A stretch of DNA of 64,000 nucleotides from Ipomoea triloba (GCF_003576645.1 NC_044919.1:31695899-31759898); one strand, 5' to 3'; shown: positions 1 to 12,868, counted from the stretch's first letter. Notes: generated by a model from the letters alone, not told the origin. Translations and numbers: made by a program.

Positions 1-23
1 GGGGGGGGGGGGGGGGGGGGGGG
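1..23. other. 23-base G homopolymer at window edge
   Basis: The window opens with 23 consecutive G bases followed directly by AT-rich plant sequence. Such a G run is out of character with the rest of the window. It may be a real poly-G tract or an assembly or base-calling artefact at a contig or gap edge. Confidence 0.6.
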
Positions 24-625
24 TATAAATAAGAATAAGTCATGTAAGGATATATGGCCGGGGTAGAAATTGGGAGTTTGTATAGTATGAAGTATTATCA
101 AACGGAAGTTTTTCAACTAAAGAATAATTATTGGATTGAGTTTAAATCTCTTGTTGGCTTCCAAAACCAAAGCCAAAAGGTACATGTTTGCCTGGAAGGG
201 TGACTAAATGGGTGAAACATGCATGATTCTCTTGCCAATACCCTTTTAGTCAAGTTCAATTCGTTGTATGAGGTCTCTCTAATACGATTTTTCTATCATG
301 TTATATATTTCTGTGATATTATATATAGAGTTTACCCAATACATGCACTCAATCTAGTTTTCTAAAAGAATTTAAAAAAAATACTATTAATAATGAGAAA
401 GATATCGTTAGAGAAGACAGAGGAGTGACATGTATGTCATTCCATACAATTGGACAAAAAACTGTAAATGTGATGGGTTTTTTGTGGGCACCAGACACTA
501 GTCCTTCCACCTAATGGGTCGCTGGGTCATTTTAATTTACCCATCGAATATCTTATCGGACTGAGGTGTAGGGACTTGGGAGTGAGGAAATTTTGTCTTT
601 TGTGAGCAAGACAAAGAAACTTTAG

Positions 626-656
<31 letters not shown>

Positions 657-1756
657 CATTTAAATCATTTTTATTCCGATACAATTGATCTTTTAATTAA
701 TAGAATATTGTTTGAATTTCCAGCTGATTAGCAGGGAATTTTTTTTTAAATATTGATCTAATTAATACTCAGTACCAAATAATCACCTTCCCTAACTGCC
801 TAAACCATTGATTGCAAAAATTAGTAACTAACACACCTCAAACTTCAACCACTGTTTCATTATCCTTAAAAAAACATTATTATCATACATTTATAGATCA
901 GTGCTTAACAGCTCTAAACGAAACTCATCAAGTCCAAATTGCAGTTCAAGAAGCTGCCACTAATTTCATGGTTTGGCTAACCATCTGTCTCATCATTTTA
1001 TTTATTGTTTTAATATTACTTCTTTACCAACTAACTACTATACAACAATCGAATCTTTTGTATCTTAAACACTCAACATTTGTTTGTTTTGATAAAAATT
1101 ATTAAAATTTGTTGGCCCAACATGAGTTAATTCAGCTCACCGCAACAGTTACAGGACCTCAAATAAGAACTTCTGAACTTGTATGTGACTAACATTTAAA
1201 AGTGGCATGCATTGGATGGTAAAGTATACAGTGAGATAGTTGACTTTGTAACGATTCGGAATAACTCCATCCAAGTTTGTCAGACAGTTGGCTTTGTAAT
1301 CTTTTAAGGTTGGAAGTTATCTATTGTTTTTCTTAGTTAGAACCGATCAACTATGGGCAAATTTGTTTTAACAAGTGCTAACTATGTTGGTCGAATAGTT
1401 GACTTGGTAATTCCAAAATTTTAATTTAAAGTTTAACTTTTCGTAAAGCTATCTATTGACTTTCTTAGTTTAAGCTGGTCAGCTCCAGTCAACTATGGAT
1501 ACTTAACCCTATTTTAACAATAGTGTTGTGGCTAGTGAGATGAATCTTTGGTAGTTCCAACACTTGTTGACAACCTAGTAATGTTGCTCCTAGTTACATG
1601 TGATTTAGTTAGAATCTTCGTCGTTGGTTCAACACTTTAGTGACAACCTAGTGGGTGAACCAAAACCACTTCCATGCATGATTGTTTTCTTTCATTGTGA
1701 CAAGAATCTTCGCATCAGATCGATCCCAATTCATTGCCACGCACCCATCAACCTAG
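24..1756. other. AT-rich spacer upstream of laccase, with SINE-like repeats
   Basis: No gene is supported here. An (AT)n microsatellite lies at about 628-656. Between about 1205 and 1510 there are two degenerate copies of a motif (GTTGGTC..AGTTGACTTGGTAA followed by a ..CTATTGAC..TTCTTAGTT block) that recurs near 22730, 27970, 31400 and 37650. It resembles a tRNA-derived SINE family. The last few hundred bases are presumably the laccase promoter. Confidence 0.5.
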
Positions 1757-1764
1757 TATAAATA
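1757..1764 (+). promoter_or_regulatory. TATA box of the laccase gene
   Basis: TATAAATA lies 58 bases before the laccase start codon at 1822, a normal plant spacing that leaves a short leader of roughly 25-30 bases. The placement is inferred from motif and distance only. Confidence 0.7.
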
Positions 1765-1821
1765 CAAACTCCAAGAATCACCTCTCATCAATACCATCAA
1801 ACTAACTACACAAGAAGCACA

Positions 1822-4094
1822 ATGGAGGCTTGCACAAAGTCTCTGTTTCTTTTCGCCATTTTTGGTTTTGTAAGCAGCTGTGCAGCTACCTTTCTAAGCG
1901 GAGAAACTCATTACCACGAGTTCGTTGTACGTTATTTTTCTTCAGTTTCTCACTATAATCAAACATACAATATGTAAAATATAAATGATGCGTGCAGTGT
2001 AATTATTAGCTTAGCCTTTCTGTTAACTGTTGGACGTGCAAACAGATTCAAGCAACCCCAGAGAAGAGGCTGTGCAAAACCCATAGCATTATCACAGTGA
2101 ACGGCCAATTCCCGGGGCCTACCCTTGAAGTAAGAAATGGTGACACTCTTGTTATCAAAGTCATCAATGCTGCTCGTTACAACGCTACCCTCCACTGGTA
2201 ATAGATTTTGTGTGAATTACTGGTTATTATGTAAGATAGTAAAGCTTATATTTGTGCTGCATTATCTTTCAGGCATGGAATAAGACAGATTGGAAGCCAA
2301 TGGGCAGATGGCCCAGAATACATAACGCAATGTCCCATTCAACCCGGGGCAGAATACACGTACCGGTTCACGATTCAGAAACAAGAAGGGACTTTATGGT
2401 GGCATGCACACAGCAGATGGCTTAGAGCTACTGTGTATGGAGCCATTGTGATCTACCCCAGATTGGGTGTTCCATACCCTTTCCCTAAACCTGACAAGGA
2501 AATCCCTATTCTTCTTGGTAATTAAACAAAACTAACTCTGAATCTAGCTTGTTTCTGATAGCAAGTATATATGTTTAACGAGAAATTATGGTTATATATG
2601 GTCCAGGGGAATGGTGGGAGAGAGACATTTTTAGTGTGATGAGGCAGGCAACATTCTCAGGAGCAGCTCCCAATGTTTCTGATGCTTACACCATCAATGG
2701 CTGGCCTGGTGATCTGTATACATGCCACAGAGGTAATTTGCAGCATTTAAATACTGATTTCTAGCTGTGGGCGTGTTGAACATAAATGTGTAATCCAACT
2801 ATCAGCTTAGACTTTTAGTTGAGATGGAGCACATGCTTCAATTTGATATCAGGTCATGCGTTTATATGCTCAACGCCCTGAATTGAACTTGGATGCAGGG
2901 ATCACAAAAGTCCAAGTGAACAGTGGTGAGACTGTTCTTCTGAGAGTGATCAATGCTGCACTGAACCAACAGCTGTTCTTCAGTGTGGCAAACCACATAT
3001 TTACTGTGGTTGAAGTGGATGCTGCATACACAAAGCCTTTCCCCTCCAATGTCATCATGTTAGGGCCAGGACAGACTACCAATGTCCTCATCACTGCCAA
3101 CCAGCGCCCCGGCCGCTATTACATGGCGGCGAGTGCCTATGCCACCGCTCAGGGGGCGCCATTTGACAACACGACTGCCACTGCTGTCCTTGAGTACACG
3201 ACATCATCATCGTCATCAGCTTCTTCTCCGGGTAGTGCAGGCGCCCTCCTGCCTCGCCTCCCGGCTAACAATGACACAGCCACAGTCACTGCCTTCACAA
3301 GCCAGCTGAGAAGCCTTCCCACTAATATGCTCACCACTCCACTCCCTCTCATAATTGAGCATAGTCTGTTTTTCACTGTGGGGTTAGGATTTGTGAACTG
3401 CATCCCGGGGCCTAGATGCCAAGGCCCGAATGGCACCCGCTTTGCAGCGAGCATGAACAACGTCTCGTTTGTTCTCCCTCGACGGGCTTCCATACTTCAG
3501 GCCTATTACAACAACATCCCTGGAATTTTCACCACAGACTTCCCCCCTGTACCACCCGTGCAGTTTAACTACACGGGGAATGTTCCTCGCGCCCTGTGGC
3601 AGCCTCGGTTTGGGACTAAAGTCTACAAGGTGAAATTTGGCTCCACTGTGCAGATTGTGCTGCAAGATACAGGGATTTTCTCGACGGAAGACCACCCCAT
3701 ACACCTCCATGGCTACCATTTCTACATAGTTGGACAGGGCTTTGGAAACTTCAACCCCGGCACAGATCCAGCAAGTTTCAACCTTATTGATCCTCCACTA
3801 AGGAACACAATCGATGTCCCCGTTGGAGGGTGGGCAGCTATACGCTTCGTGGCTGATAATCCCGGTAATGTACCCTATAAACAACAAACTAACATTACTT
3901 AACACACATCATTCGATTTTATATATGACAGACAATAATGCAGACTCACTTGATTGAAAACAGGAGTTTGGTTGATGCATTGCCACATCGATTCCCATCT
4001 TACATGGGGCTTGGCCATGTCCTTCTTGGTCGAGAATGGAATCACTGAGTGGGAAACAGTTCCACCTCCTCCAGCAGATCTGCCTCGCTGCTGA
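1822..4094 (+). CDS. LAC3: Laccase (multicopper oxidase, LAC3/5/13-like)
   Basis: Secreted laccase that oxidises phenolics such as monolignols with O2 in the apoplast. Six exons: 1822-1926, 2046-2197, 2273-2517, 2607-2732, 2899-3864, 3964-4094 (1725 nt, 574 residues, the usual laccase length). A hydrophobic signal peptide ([19 protein letters not shown]) starts the protein. All four copper motifs are present: HWHGIRQ in exons 2-3, WWHAHSRW in exon 3, [10 protein letters not shown] in exon 5 and [13 protein letters not shown] in exon 6, with Leu at the axial T1 position. Exon 5 must begin at 2899 (acceptor GATGCAG), because only that site keeps phase with exon 4; the ATG at 2856 is intronic. 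[33 protein letters not shown] and [12 protein letters not shown] match the LAC3/LAC5/LAC13 clade as remembered. The gene is tail-to-tail with the CHX gene. The exact orthologue is inferred from clade motifs and synteny. Confidence 0.93.
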
Positions 4095-4582
4095 ACTAAT
4101 AATGGAAACCACGAGACGCCAAAATCAGCTTATCTGCAGTTCTATCTAGTACTGGTTTCGTTTCGTCTCATATTCTCTATCATTTGTTAACTACTACCTG
4201 AGCTTTTATGTTTCCATGTATTCTGTTTCTTTGTCATGTTAGTATACTTTAGCCGGGCAATTCTTGATTTTCAACTACTAAAGAAGGGAAATGATGTATT
4301 ATTTCAGATTCTTGATTGAGTTTATTGATTGCTATCTTAGCTTTAGCTTGTATTTTCTGAGTCCACAACGAACAATGAAAACTGAAAAACTGCTAAGTTC
4401 ACAGAATCTGGCAAGAAGAAACTAGGGGGAATCAGTAATATAGAAACACTGTGAAGCACAAACAGTAAGCTATCTAGCATTCAAAAAAACATACATATAT
4501 GTTTACAATGATGTACATACATAGTAACATTTACCAATGCTTCTTTGGCTAATAATACATACATGGTAAGAGACCTTTAGTA
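4095..4582. other. Convergent 3' flanks of laccase and CHX
   Basis: This AT-rich stretch between two stop codons that face each other presumably holds both 3' UTRs and polyadenylation signals. No other gene was seen. Confidence 0.6.
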
Positions 4583-7500
4583 CTAAAGACACCATGGCAA
4601 TTTCCCAATGAAAGCACTACAAGTGCTTTCGCGGCCTCTTAGAATCTGCTGTTGCACTACCAAAATAGAAGATGTACTGCCTAAATCTGAATTGGCCACA
4701 TAATCTCCTATAACACCTAATTCTGGGTTTTGGCTCCAGTCTGTTAGTCCTTCTATAATCATTGGATTTATGCCCTGTTTCCTACCAAGGATCCAAAGAT
4801 CGAAGTGGTCATCTTTCATTGACTGAATCGCAGTCAGGGTTTCCTCCCCATTTTTCACTACTGCCTCCCTATAAACAACTTGGCGGTTGGCTTCATTCTT
4901 CACCCAGAACCATGTGACTAGTCCATCATCTAGCTTCTTTTCCATCTCGTTGTCCCCCTCACCGTCGTGAGAGAGGAAGCGGATGACAGTGAGGGATACG
5001 TCTGGCTTGGCAGCCATCCTATCAGCACACACAAGAGCCTCGCGAGAATCAGCCCCTCCCAAGAAGAGGAAAGCGAAATGATGCTTTGAGCGCCTTGTGG
5101 GGAAGTTGATGGTGTGGCTATGAGCAAAGCCCCTATCCACAAGTATGGCAACCGAGCAAGGGGCATGTGATAATACACTAGCGGCGACAGATTCACTTGC
5201 TTGAGTTGCTTCAGACTCCACCTCCCCTCCTTCAGAGGATACGTGAAATGGCAAGATAATCAGAGAAGCCTTCATCATAAGGGCTAACTCACACACATCT
5301 TGGTACATGCTTCTCTTTGGCGATATTGTTGTGTAAGAATTAATCTTGATGTTCCCCCCGCTTGTACTACTTTCCTGGAAGAGCTTCAATGCATTGTGTA
5401 TTGGGTTTTGGTTAGCAGCTTGGTCAGACTGCTGCTCCTGATCAACCTGATGATCTATGAAAACAGGCACAGCTCGGGCGACTAGATCAACTAGGTGTAT
5501 GGCATGAACCGAGAAAGGACTATTCACCGTTGGATTGGAGACTTCAATGAGCTTGATCAGCCCAGGTATATCATCCTCATCATTTATACACGCCACCATG
5601 CTCAATTCAGCATTTGCAGCGGTGTGCTGAACATTCCTTCGATTGTTCACCCTATAAGGCCTCGTTGGATCATAAAGTACACTGATCAAAGGCGAGGATA
5701 TGCCTGTGACCACTAGTGTCATCAGCACCAGCATCGCGTAAAAAGGAGGCGTTATCACCTGCATCCACACCCACATCTCTCTTGGAATACATAACATTGG
5801 AGATTTAAGAATGCGATACAAATTAATATAAGTAAATAAATGAAGAAGAAACCAGAGAGACTGAGAGAGTACCTTCGTATCCATCCAATGCAAATACAGC
5901 AAAATTTCCGTTTGGCCTCTAAGACCCAGAATGAGGCCAAAAGCCAGAGTATCTCTTAGTGGCAAGTTCAAGAAACGAGAACTCAAAAGAACAGAAAGCA
6001 ACTTAGTTGTATAACCAACTATAACCATTATGAAAATGGGGCGCAAATTGGTCCATTGGCCAATCATGCCAGGTACAAATGTGACGGTTCCAATGTATGC
6101 ATATGAGAATGGCATCAGAACCTCTGTAACAATTGTCTCAGACTTTTCCACAATAGTTGCCCCTAATGGAGGGCCTTCAGGAACTGCCAATCCAAACCAC
6201 AACGGCCCGTTGGCCATGGATAATCCCAAAAAATCAGATATAAATCCAATCACCAGGACACCTAACAATATGGCAATCACATAAATCTGATCCACCGGTT
6301 TCCCTTCAGGTGTCATCCTCACTATCCAAATCATGGCCTGTCGAAGGCCTAGAAAGATTGATGCCGTTACAACTATAAACGAAACTATAAACCCCACACC
6401 AGCAAAAGTCTTGAACTCCATTTGTTTGGATGCATCAAACACAGTTAAGAATTGAATCCCAATCACATGGCTGATGACTGCCATAGACAATGACATCCTA
6501 CCAATCTCTGAGCTAAGGAGATTGAACTCTTTGATGATGTGATAGATAACTGGAAATGATGTTAATGCAAACTCAGAAGTAACCCCAAGAATGGAAGAAG
6601 CTTTTGCTAGCTCCTTTCCCATGGACTTTCTGAAAGCTATTGCAACTAAAATATTACACAGCAAAGGAATACCAATTGTGATAACCACTGCGTACCAATG
6701 CTTTCTTCCTACCCTCCTTAGAATCCCAAGATCTGTCCTCACCCCAGATAGGAAGAAGAAATAAACGAATCCAATAAGCCCTAGATTTCTGGTAAGAAAT
6801 TGACCTTTATCATGTAACATATATTTCCGGAAGGTCGCGTTGAGTCCCAGAACCGATGGCCCCATAATTACACCACCCTAAAAACACACCTCCATAAGTA
6901 TATATATTATGCCTATATGTAATTATTCAAATCTAAAATTTACAATATGATTTCTACCTGAAATTCATCAAACAATAAGCACTGTATTATTATGCATACA
7001 ATCTATAGAATCCACAATTTCCCAATCAAGTTGTTCACGCTGATTTGATAACCACAACATTAAGTTCGACTTCTAGCTGGAGCGACTCATGGAGGTTCTT
7101 AGTTTGAGTTTATCAACCTACCGAAAACTTACCACTATGCCAAAATTATTGGTAAGCACTTGATTCTAATAAGTGGTATCAGAGTAGAGGGTCAAGACCA
7201 GCACCCCTATCCTACGTATAAGGTAATAAAGTTTCGTTATTGTGCATTAGGTAGTAGTTATAGCTTTTTAAGCGAACAGTGACTAGGGTTATAAGGCGGG
7301 ATTTACAGGTGCATAGCAAAAGAGAAGGTGATGATGATGATGCAAACAATAGAATGGGTGTAAAGAAAGGAACTTACTAGGATTTCGCAGACGATTCGGG
7401 GCTGGCGGAGTGGCTTGAGAAGAATACGAAGGAAGAGCGTGATGAGCGCGACGAAGAAAACCGTTGCATAAAATCGGGGTATGGTGTGAAAAAAAGGGTT

Positions 7501-7611
7501 ATCGCCATAGAAGACGCTGTGGGGGCGGTTCGTTAGAGCCGGCTGACATATCAACAATCCCTTCCTGATCAGCTCGAGTTCGACCTGCGGTGGGAAGCTC
7601 GTGTTCACCAT
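4583..7611 (-). CDS. CHX-family cation/proton antiporter (CPA2)
   Basis: Membrane monovalent cation (typically K+)/H+ exchanger. Three exons on the minus strand: 7611-7378, 6877-5873 and 5758-4583, joining to 2415 nt (804 residues, normal for CHX). The N-terminal half is a string of hydrophobic segments including LRQPRIVCEILGGVIMGPSVLG (the family's first conserved block), GFVYFFFLSGVRTDLGIL, SEFALTSFPVIYHII and AVPEGPPLGATIVEKSE. The C-terminal roughly 350 residues form the hydrophilic regulatory region (MVACINDEDDIPGLI.., SVAILVDRG, LWILGRKQG). The 114-base intron 5759-5872 has no in-frame stop. It is called as an intron because removing it joins HWMDTK to VITPPFYAML as in relatives. At residues 214-215 the CPA2 Asn-Asp pair appears to be Ser-His. 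The neighbourhood suggests CHX13/14, but the subtype is inference. Confidence 0.92.
7174..7184 (+). other. Isolated TGGTATCAGAG motif in CHX intron 1
   Basis: This matches the initiator-tRNA-Met primer-binding site used by copia elements. No LTR or retroelement protein was found beside it, so it may be a decayed fragment or chance. Confidence 0.25.
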
Positions 7612-8394
7612 TGCTCGATATATATATATATATGAGGATGCTTGCTAGGGATTATTGAAGAAGCTAAGCTATGGAATCCCCTGCACTGCTAGCTACGCTG
7701 TTCATCATCGACAACGACAGGATTGGAAATTGGAAGAGAGAGAAAACCCTAAAGCTGGGCCACGAAAACCCTAAACTATAGTTTGTGTACATTCTGCCAG
7801 TATTGGACGTGCGCTCCAGAGCGAAACGCTCTGCTTTGCTTTCACCCTTCGCTTCATGGCCGTTCAACTTCCATCATTTGTGTTTCTTCATCAGCTTTTT
7901 TCATCTTAAGCTGCTCCCGCGGCACACGGTGTTTAGTGTGCTCTCTTTGAATGGACCGTTGGATCCAAAACCCATGGCCCCACAATCGCACTATCGACCA
8001 CCCCATTTAGTAATGTCAAACCCAATCTATATTTTTACTACAAATTATTCTGGATCCATATCCAGAATACATAATTTAAATATTGAATAATATAATGTAT
8101 ATACTGAATGTTCACAATTTATATATTAAATATATATAATTTAAATTGTGAATATTTAGTATATAAATTGTGATAAATTTACCTTGCAATGTGAATTTGA
8201 TTTCATCGTATAACTAATGTTTGTACACTATCAATCGGGCCAACACATATTGGATAAGAATGTTATGAAATTTTCTACCCAATTGGGCTCAGTAGACTCA
8301 TTAGTAATGTGTCAAAGCAATTGTTTTACTGTGTGGATCAGTCCATCATGATTCATGAGCATTGTGAATGCTTGCCCGGTCAGATTGAATTGTA
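7612..8394. other. CHX upstream region and spacer
   Basis: This contains the 5' flank of CHX, with a short (AT)n run at about 7618-7634. No gene was recognised in the remainder, which is AT-rich. Confidence 0.5.
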
Positions 8395-8830
8395 ATATTG
8401 TGGATCAGGATCTACAATGCACTATGAACTCTGTTTCAATACATAGAATTTAATTTTATAATGTACAAAATTTATATTCATAATGCATAAAATTCATGTT
8501 CATAGTACACATACACATAAGCAAGATATAACGAATATGAATTATGTGCATTACAAATATGAATTATGTGCATTATGTTAAGTGTTTAATTAATGTTCAT
8601 TATACCGTGTTTATGTGTATGTGTATTATGAACATGAATTCTGTACTTTATAAAGTCAAATTTTGTATATATGTTCATTATACCATGTTTATGTGTATGT
8701 GTATTATGAACATGAATTTTGCACATTATAAAAATAATTTCTGTACATTATGAAGTCAAAATCTGTATATATATTAGATCAAGGTCTACAATGTATTATG
8801 GACCCTGGTCCATGATATAAATTTATGTGA
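8395..8830. repeat. Dispersed repeat with inverted ends (MITE-like), copy 1
   Basis: The left end (GTGGATCAGGATCTACAATG) and right end (GATCAAGGTCTACAATG.. and GGACCCTGGTCCATGATAT) are related. The interior is made of repeated ATGTTCATTATACCRTGTTTATGTG-like and CATGAATT units in both orientations. A second copy lies at about 22930-23190 in the opposite orientation. No protein is encoded. Exact ends and target duplication are not resolved. Confidence 0.5.
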
Positions 8831-10390
8831 TTAATATATTATGTACTTTCACTACTAAAATTTACATAATATGTTAAGTGAAAATACATCATATGTTAAA
8901 TATATATACATAATCTATTAACTGAAATTACATAATATGTTAATTGTACGTACAAAATCTAAATTAAGATTAGACGGTGAATCTTGGAACACATTATAAT
9001 TAACAGTGTCAAAGAACAGCAGAGCCAACCAATATTGGATAAAAATATATATAATGCTACTCTGTATAAAGTTATCTTAAAAGAAAAATTGGGTTGGTGT
9101 GACTTGTGAGTTGTGAGTGTCAATTGACAAGAAGCGAGACCATATGGCATTACTTAGGTTGCAAACCAATTATAATATACGATAAGAAGTATGCAATCTT
9201 AGCCTGATTATTTGGACAATTGACTAAGTATAATTATCAGTAAAATTAAAATTGTTTTTTTTTTGTTTTGTTTTGTTTTTAATTTGTTTGAGTCAATCAG
9301 CGACAACCTAAATTGATATATATACCTCACAAAATGTATTGATGTTGAATTCAAAATGTGGGGTTGTTGGAGAATAGCAAGAATTGATGAATAAATTAAA
9401 AACCCAATGCGTTTGCATTGCGCTTGATTTTATGTTCTTCTGCGTTTTTATGTTCTTTAATGCCTGGGGCTAATAACAGGACTCAGCGAGAATACAGCCG
9501 CCATTTGCAGGCCAGTGTAGGGGCCGCCTATCAAAACGTTGACCATGGACCTGGAAGCTGACACCATTGAGCAGCAAATGTAAAATACACAGATAATATT
9601 TATGTCTAATTGGTTTTGTGATACGAAACGACTTTTAAATAAAAGTGAATAAAAAAAAACTTCATAGACTTTCTAAAACTTATTTCAAACATTTACTCCC
9701 GGCCACTTGTGTCCAAATTTGATTGGAGTAAGAAAAAAGAATGAATAAACACCATGACCCATTATTAAATTAAGCAATCAAGGTGTGTCACGCCATAGAG
9801 GGTGGAAAATGAAAGTAGGAATTGAGAGTTCATGTATAATTACTCTATAAAAGAAACACCAGGCTATATATGAAAAATATGGTTGCACCACTCTAATAAT
9901 ATCAGGGACTAATGCCTTTCATACTGTCTTCCACATTTTCTCCATCCACGCATGGTTTCATCTAATTCAATCGAGTATTGATCTCTATATTTGTTAAATT
10001 TCATGGCTCTAAATTCTCTACTAACCGTTCCTAAATAGCTTTAATGATGGAAGTGCAAATAAGAGTTCTTCTCATTGCCATTCTATCATAGTATAACTTC
10101 TTTTTTATATGGTACACTTTGCTACACTCAAATTTTCAACACCCAAATATTTATTTCAAGAAGAAGTACATTCAAACTCGCATTGTATTTGACAAGCACC
10201 TTGTGTTCAAATATTTGCCATACTATCATAGTACACCTTCTTTTTCATATGTGCATGTAGTGACCTTCCCCATTTGGAAGGTCATGAGTTTAAGTCTCAA
10301 GGCAATATCGATATTAATTCATTGTGCTTCAGCACAATATGTCCCAGTTTTTTTTCGTTTTGTTTTGTTTTTTTTTTTTTTTTTTTTTTN

Positions 10391-10424
<34 letters not shown>

Positions 10425-12210
10425 GATATCTACAAAAAGCCCAAATTGTAGGAGCACTTCACACATTATCCCTCCTTTCTCATCTTCTTATCCAACAAGG
10501 CAAAATTCTATCAAAAACCCCCCAGAAAAAAAAAAAATTGTTGACGTTACTCTAATAACCTGTAATATTTCATAGTTTCGTTGTTAGAGAAATTGAAATA
10601 TTGTTTTCAAAAAAAAGAGAAATTGAAATATAAAAACGTGTTATATTGATTTAATATGTTTGAATTTGAGGTGATATGACGAAACTTGGTAAATTTGAAA
10701 CAACCTAAGCTACTATACTTAGGCTGACACACTGCCACAACTTTCACAACTGAGATAGTCAGGTGATGTTTGAGACTGCAGTCAGACCACGTATCCATGC
10801 ATGCATTCCTATGAAAATTAAATTAAAGGACAAAAACAAGAAAAATAGGTGAATTGACAATACATATAAGTATAGTATATATTATTAGTATGGTGGAGTT
10901 GGAACAGTGAGGAGAGTGATGATCAAACAGTATATCATTTGTTTTCTTCTATCTGGATCATCATGGAGGACAACCCCAAAACACCACCTTTTTTTTTTTT
11001 TTTTTTTTTTGCAGAAATACCCATCTTATCTTTCAAGGGAGAGATGGAGATTAAAAATTATTGAGCGGAGGTACGGAGAGTGAGATCCAGTCAGTATCCT
11101 GTCACTCAGTAAGTAAAAATATATAATTGTGTCTTCATTTACTAATTATAATTTTTTCGGCAAAATAATAGTAAACGTTGTTTCGTCGGTCAATTCGTAT
11201 AAGAACATGTCACTAGTTAGTTGATGATTGATAGGTGTTGAGGATTGTACGTTGGACAGGTTTCCGTTAGCTGACAAGTGCTAGAGATTAAAATCAAACT
11301 TATGAATTAATATAATCATCATATGATGATGATCACAGCTAGCAAGCTGCAAAGGAAGATCAAAATCACATCAAGAACATCCAAACAAATTGATCTGAGC
11401 TTATAATATAATCTTCATTCTCATTCAATTCTGATGGAAAGCTGGGTATGAAGTATATATGAGCACCATCATTATCTTATGTCAAGATTTTGTATATATC
11501 ATGTGGCCAGGAACAGTTGTGCTGGTTTCTTTGTCCCCATACAGAGAGGCAAGCAGTGCACCCTAAAGTAACATCAACTTTCTTAATCCCCACAAATTAA
11601 CCTGGAAAAGTCGATCTCCCTAATCCCGGCCTTACACGTGGCTCGTAATCCCTCATTGCAAGATCGAACATATAATTCATGGATAAGGATGTTACATTAA
11701 AATAAGATTCAGAGTCCCATGCCAATGTTTGCCATCATATTCATAATCCAGAAGTCAAGAATAAAGATAGAAATAAAAGAATTTAAGTGGTTTAGCGGTC
11801 TGAATCATGTATGTATAGTACAAAATTGTCCTTGTACCGTCATAAACAATATCTTTCCCATAGAATATAAGAATTATGGCCATCTTTCTGGGCTTGTACA
11901 TGCATATTCATGCTTGTTAATGACAGATTAAGTAAAAATTAACAGACTGATGTGATATTAGGGACATGATAATACTTGATTAGCCAGCTTAGCTTTCTGG
12001 CTATCATTATTATTAGTTTAAAAGAAAAGGACTTATTTAGATTGTGACTTCAATTCCATCCCGGAGAAGCTAAGGAGATAATCATATATAATCAATATAC
12101 TTTATATACTTTATATATATGCTAGACAAGTATACCTTTCTAGGGTTGTAATCAAAATAAAAGAAGAAATTTAACTGAAAAGCCATATAGTCTTAAGTCC
12201 AATAATATAA
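8831..12210. other. Long AT-rich spacer
   Basis: No gene is supported. A GC-richer patch at about 9470-9590 can be read on the minus strand as a short open stretch (..VNVLIGGPYTGLQMAAVF..). It has no recognisable family and no clear exon borders, so it is left uncalled. A tandem pair of about 35 bases lies near 10078 and 10217. A T tract is at about 10989-11010. A G-box (CACGTG) occurs at about 11634. Confidence 0.4.
10368..10422. other. Poly-T tract containing an N (unresolved base)
   Basis: A run of T bases is interrupted by a single N at 10390, the only ambiguous base noticed in the window. Length and join are therefore uncertain, and the two flanks may not be exactly contiguous. Confidence 0.8.
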
Positions 12211-12652
12211 AAGTTAGTTCGATGGTGGAGGCATGATCCCAACTTTGGTAGTAAGTTGATGTGAGATCAATCGTATCATAAACACTAGCTCAAAATTAAA
12301 TAGAGATATGATCTTAACTTAAGTATTATTTTACAATTTCTTAGTGAATTGATATATGATCTATCATAAACGCTAGTTAGAGTGGAAGCCTGACTCCAAC
12401 TTAAGAATTACTTCACAAAATTTTAGTGAGCTTATGTGAGAGTGAGATCATATCATAAATGTTAGCTCGAGAGTGGAAGTATGACCCTAACTTAACTGCT
12501 ACTCCTATTTTCAATTCACAATTTCTTAGTAAACTGATGTGAGATTATATCATAAACGCTAGTTCGAGAGTGTAAATCAGACCCTATCTTAAATACTATT
12601 TTACAATTTCTTAGTGATGAGTTGACGTGGATCATATCATAAACGCGGCTAG
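12211..12652. repeat. Degenerate tandem repeat, about five units of about 90-100 bases
   Basis: The units share the order ATCATATCATAAACGCTAG, then a GAGAGTGGAAG..TGACCC.. block, then CTTAA, then TTTTACAATTTCTTAGTGA. Units diverge by substitutions and small indels. A partial relative occurs near 26950-27030. No coding sense was seen. Confidence 0.7.
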
Positions 12653-12844
12653 GGAGAATTATCCAAGATTTGGAATAGAAAAAGGAGTCAAATATCCCAC
12701 AGCTACTCTGATTCTGGCAACAATAAAGCCTGCAGCTAAATTTAAGTCAAACGTTCAGCCCTCAGATCAGCAGCAGATCAGAAGCATGAAATTAAAGGGA
12801 AAATAAAAGGCAGAAGAAAAACAGAAAATAAAAGAATCAAAACC

Positions 12845-12868
12845 CTAGCTAGCTAGCTAGCTAGCTAG
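12845..12868. repeat. (CTAG)n microsatellite
   Basis: Six near-perfect tandem copies of the self-complementary tetranucleotide CTAG. Confidence 0.85.

Noticed and set aside
812..1105. 97-codon open frame with one hydrophobic segment
   Set aside because: It has no ATG (opens at TTG right after a stop), no family resemblance and AT-rich composition. The transmembrane-like stretch is likely compositional.
2856..2898. Apparent ATG-initiated laccase frame starting in this stretch
   Set aside because: It is intron 4 of the laccase. Only the acceptor at 2897-2898 keeps phase with exon 4 and gives a normal laccase alignment.
7174..7184. LTR retrotransposon in CHX intron 1
   Set aside because: Only the 11-base primer-site motif is present. 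No LTR pair or protein was seen.
9470..9600. GC-richer patch with a short minus-strand open stretch
   Set aside because: No recognised domain and no splice or start context. Kept only as a note in the spacer entry.
10119..10575. Poly-Phe open frames around the N
   Set aside because: These are pure products of the T homopolymer and the unresolved base.
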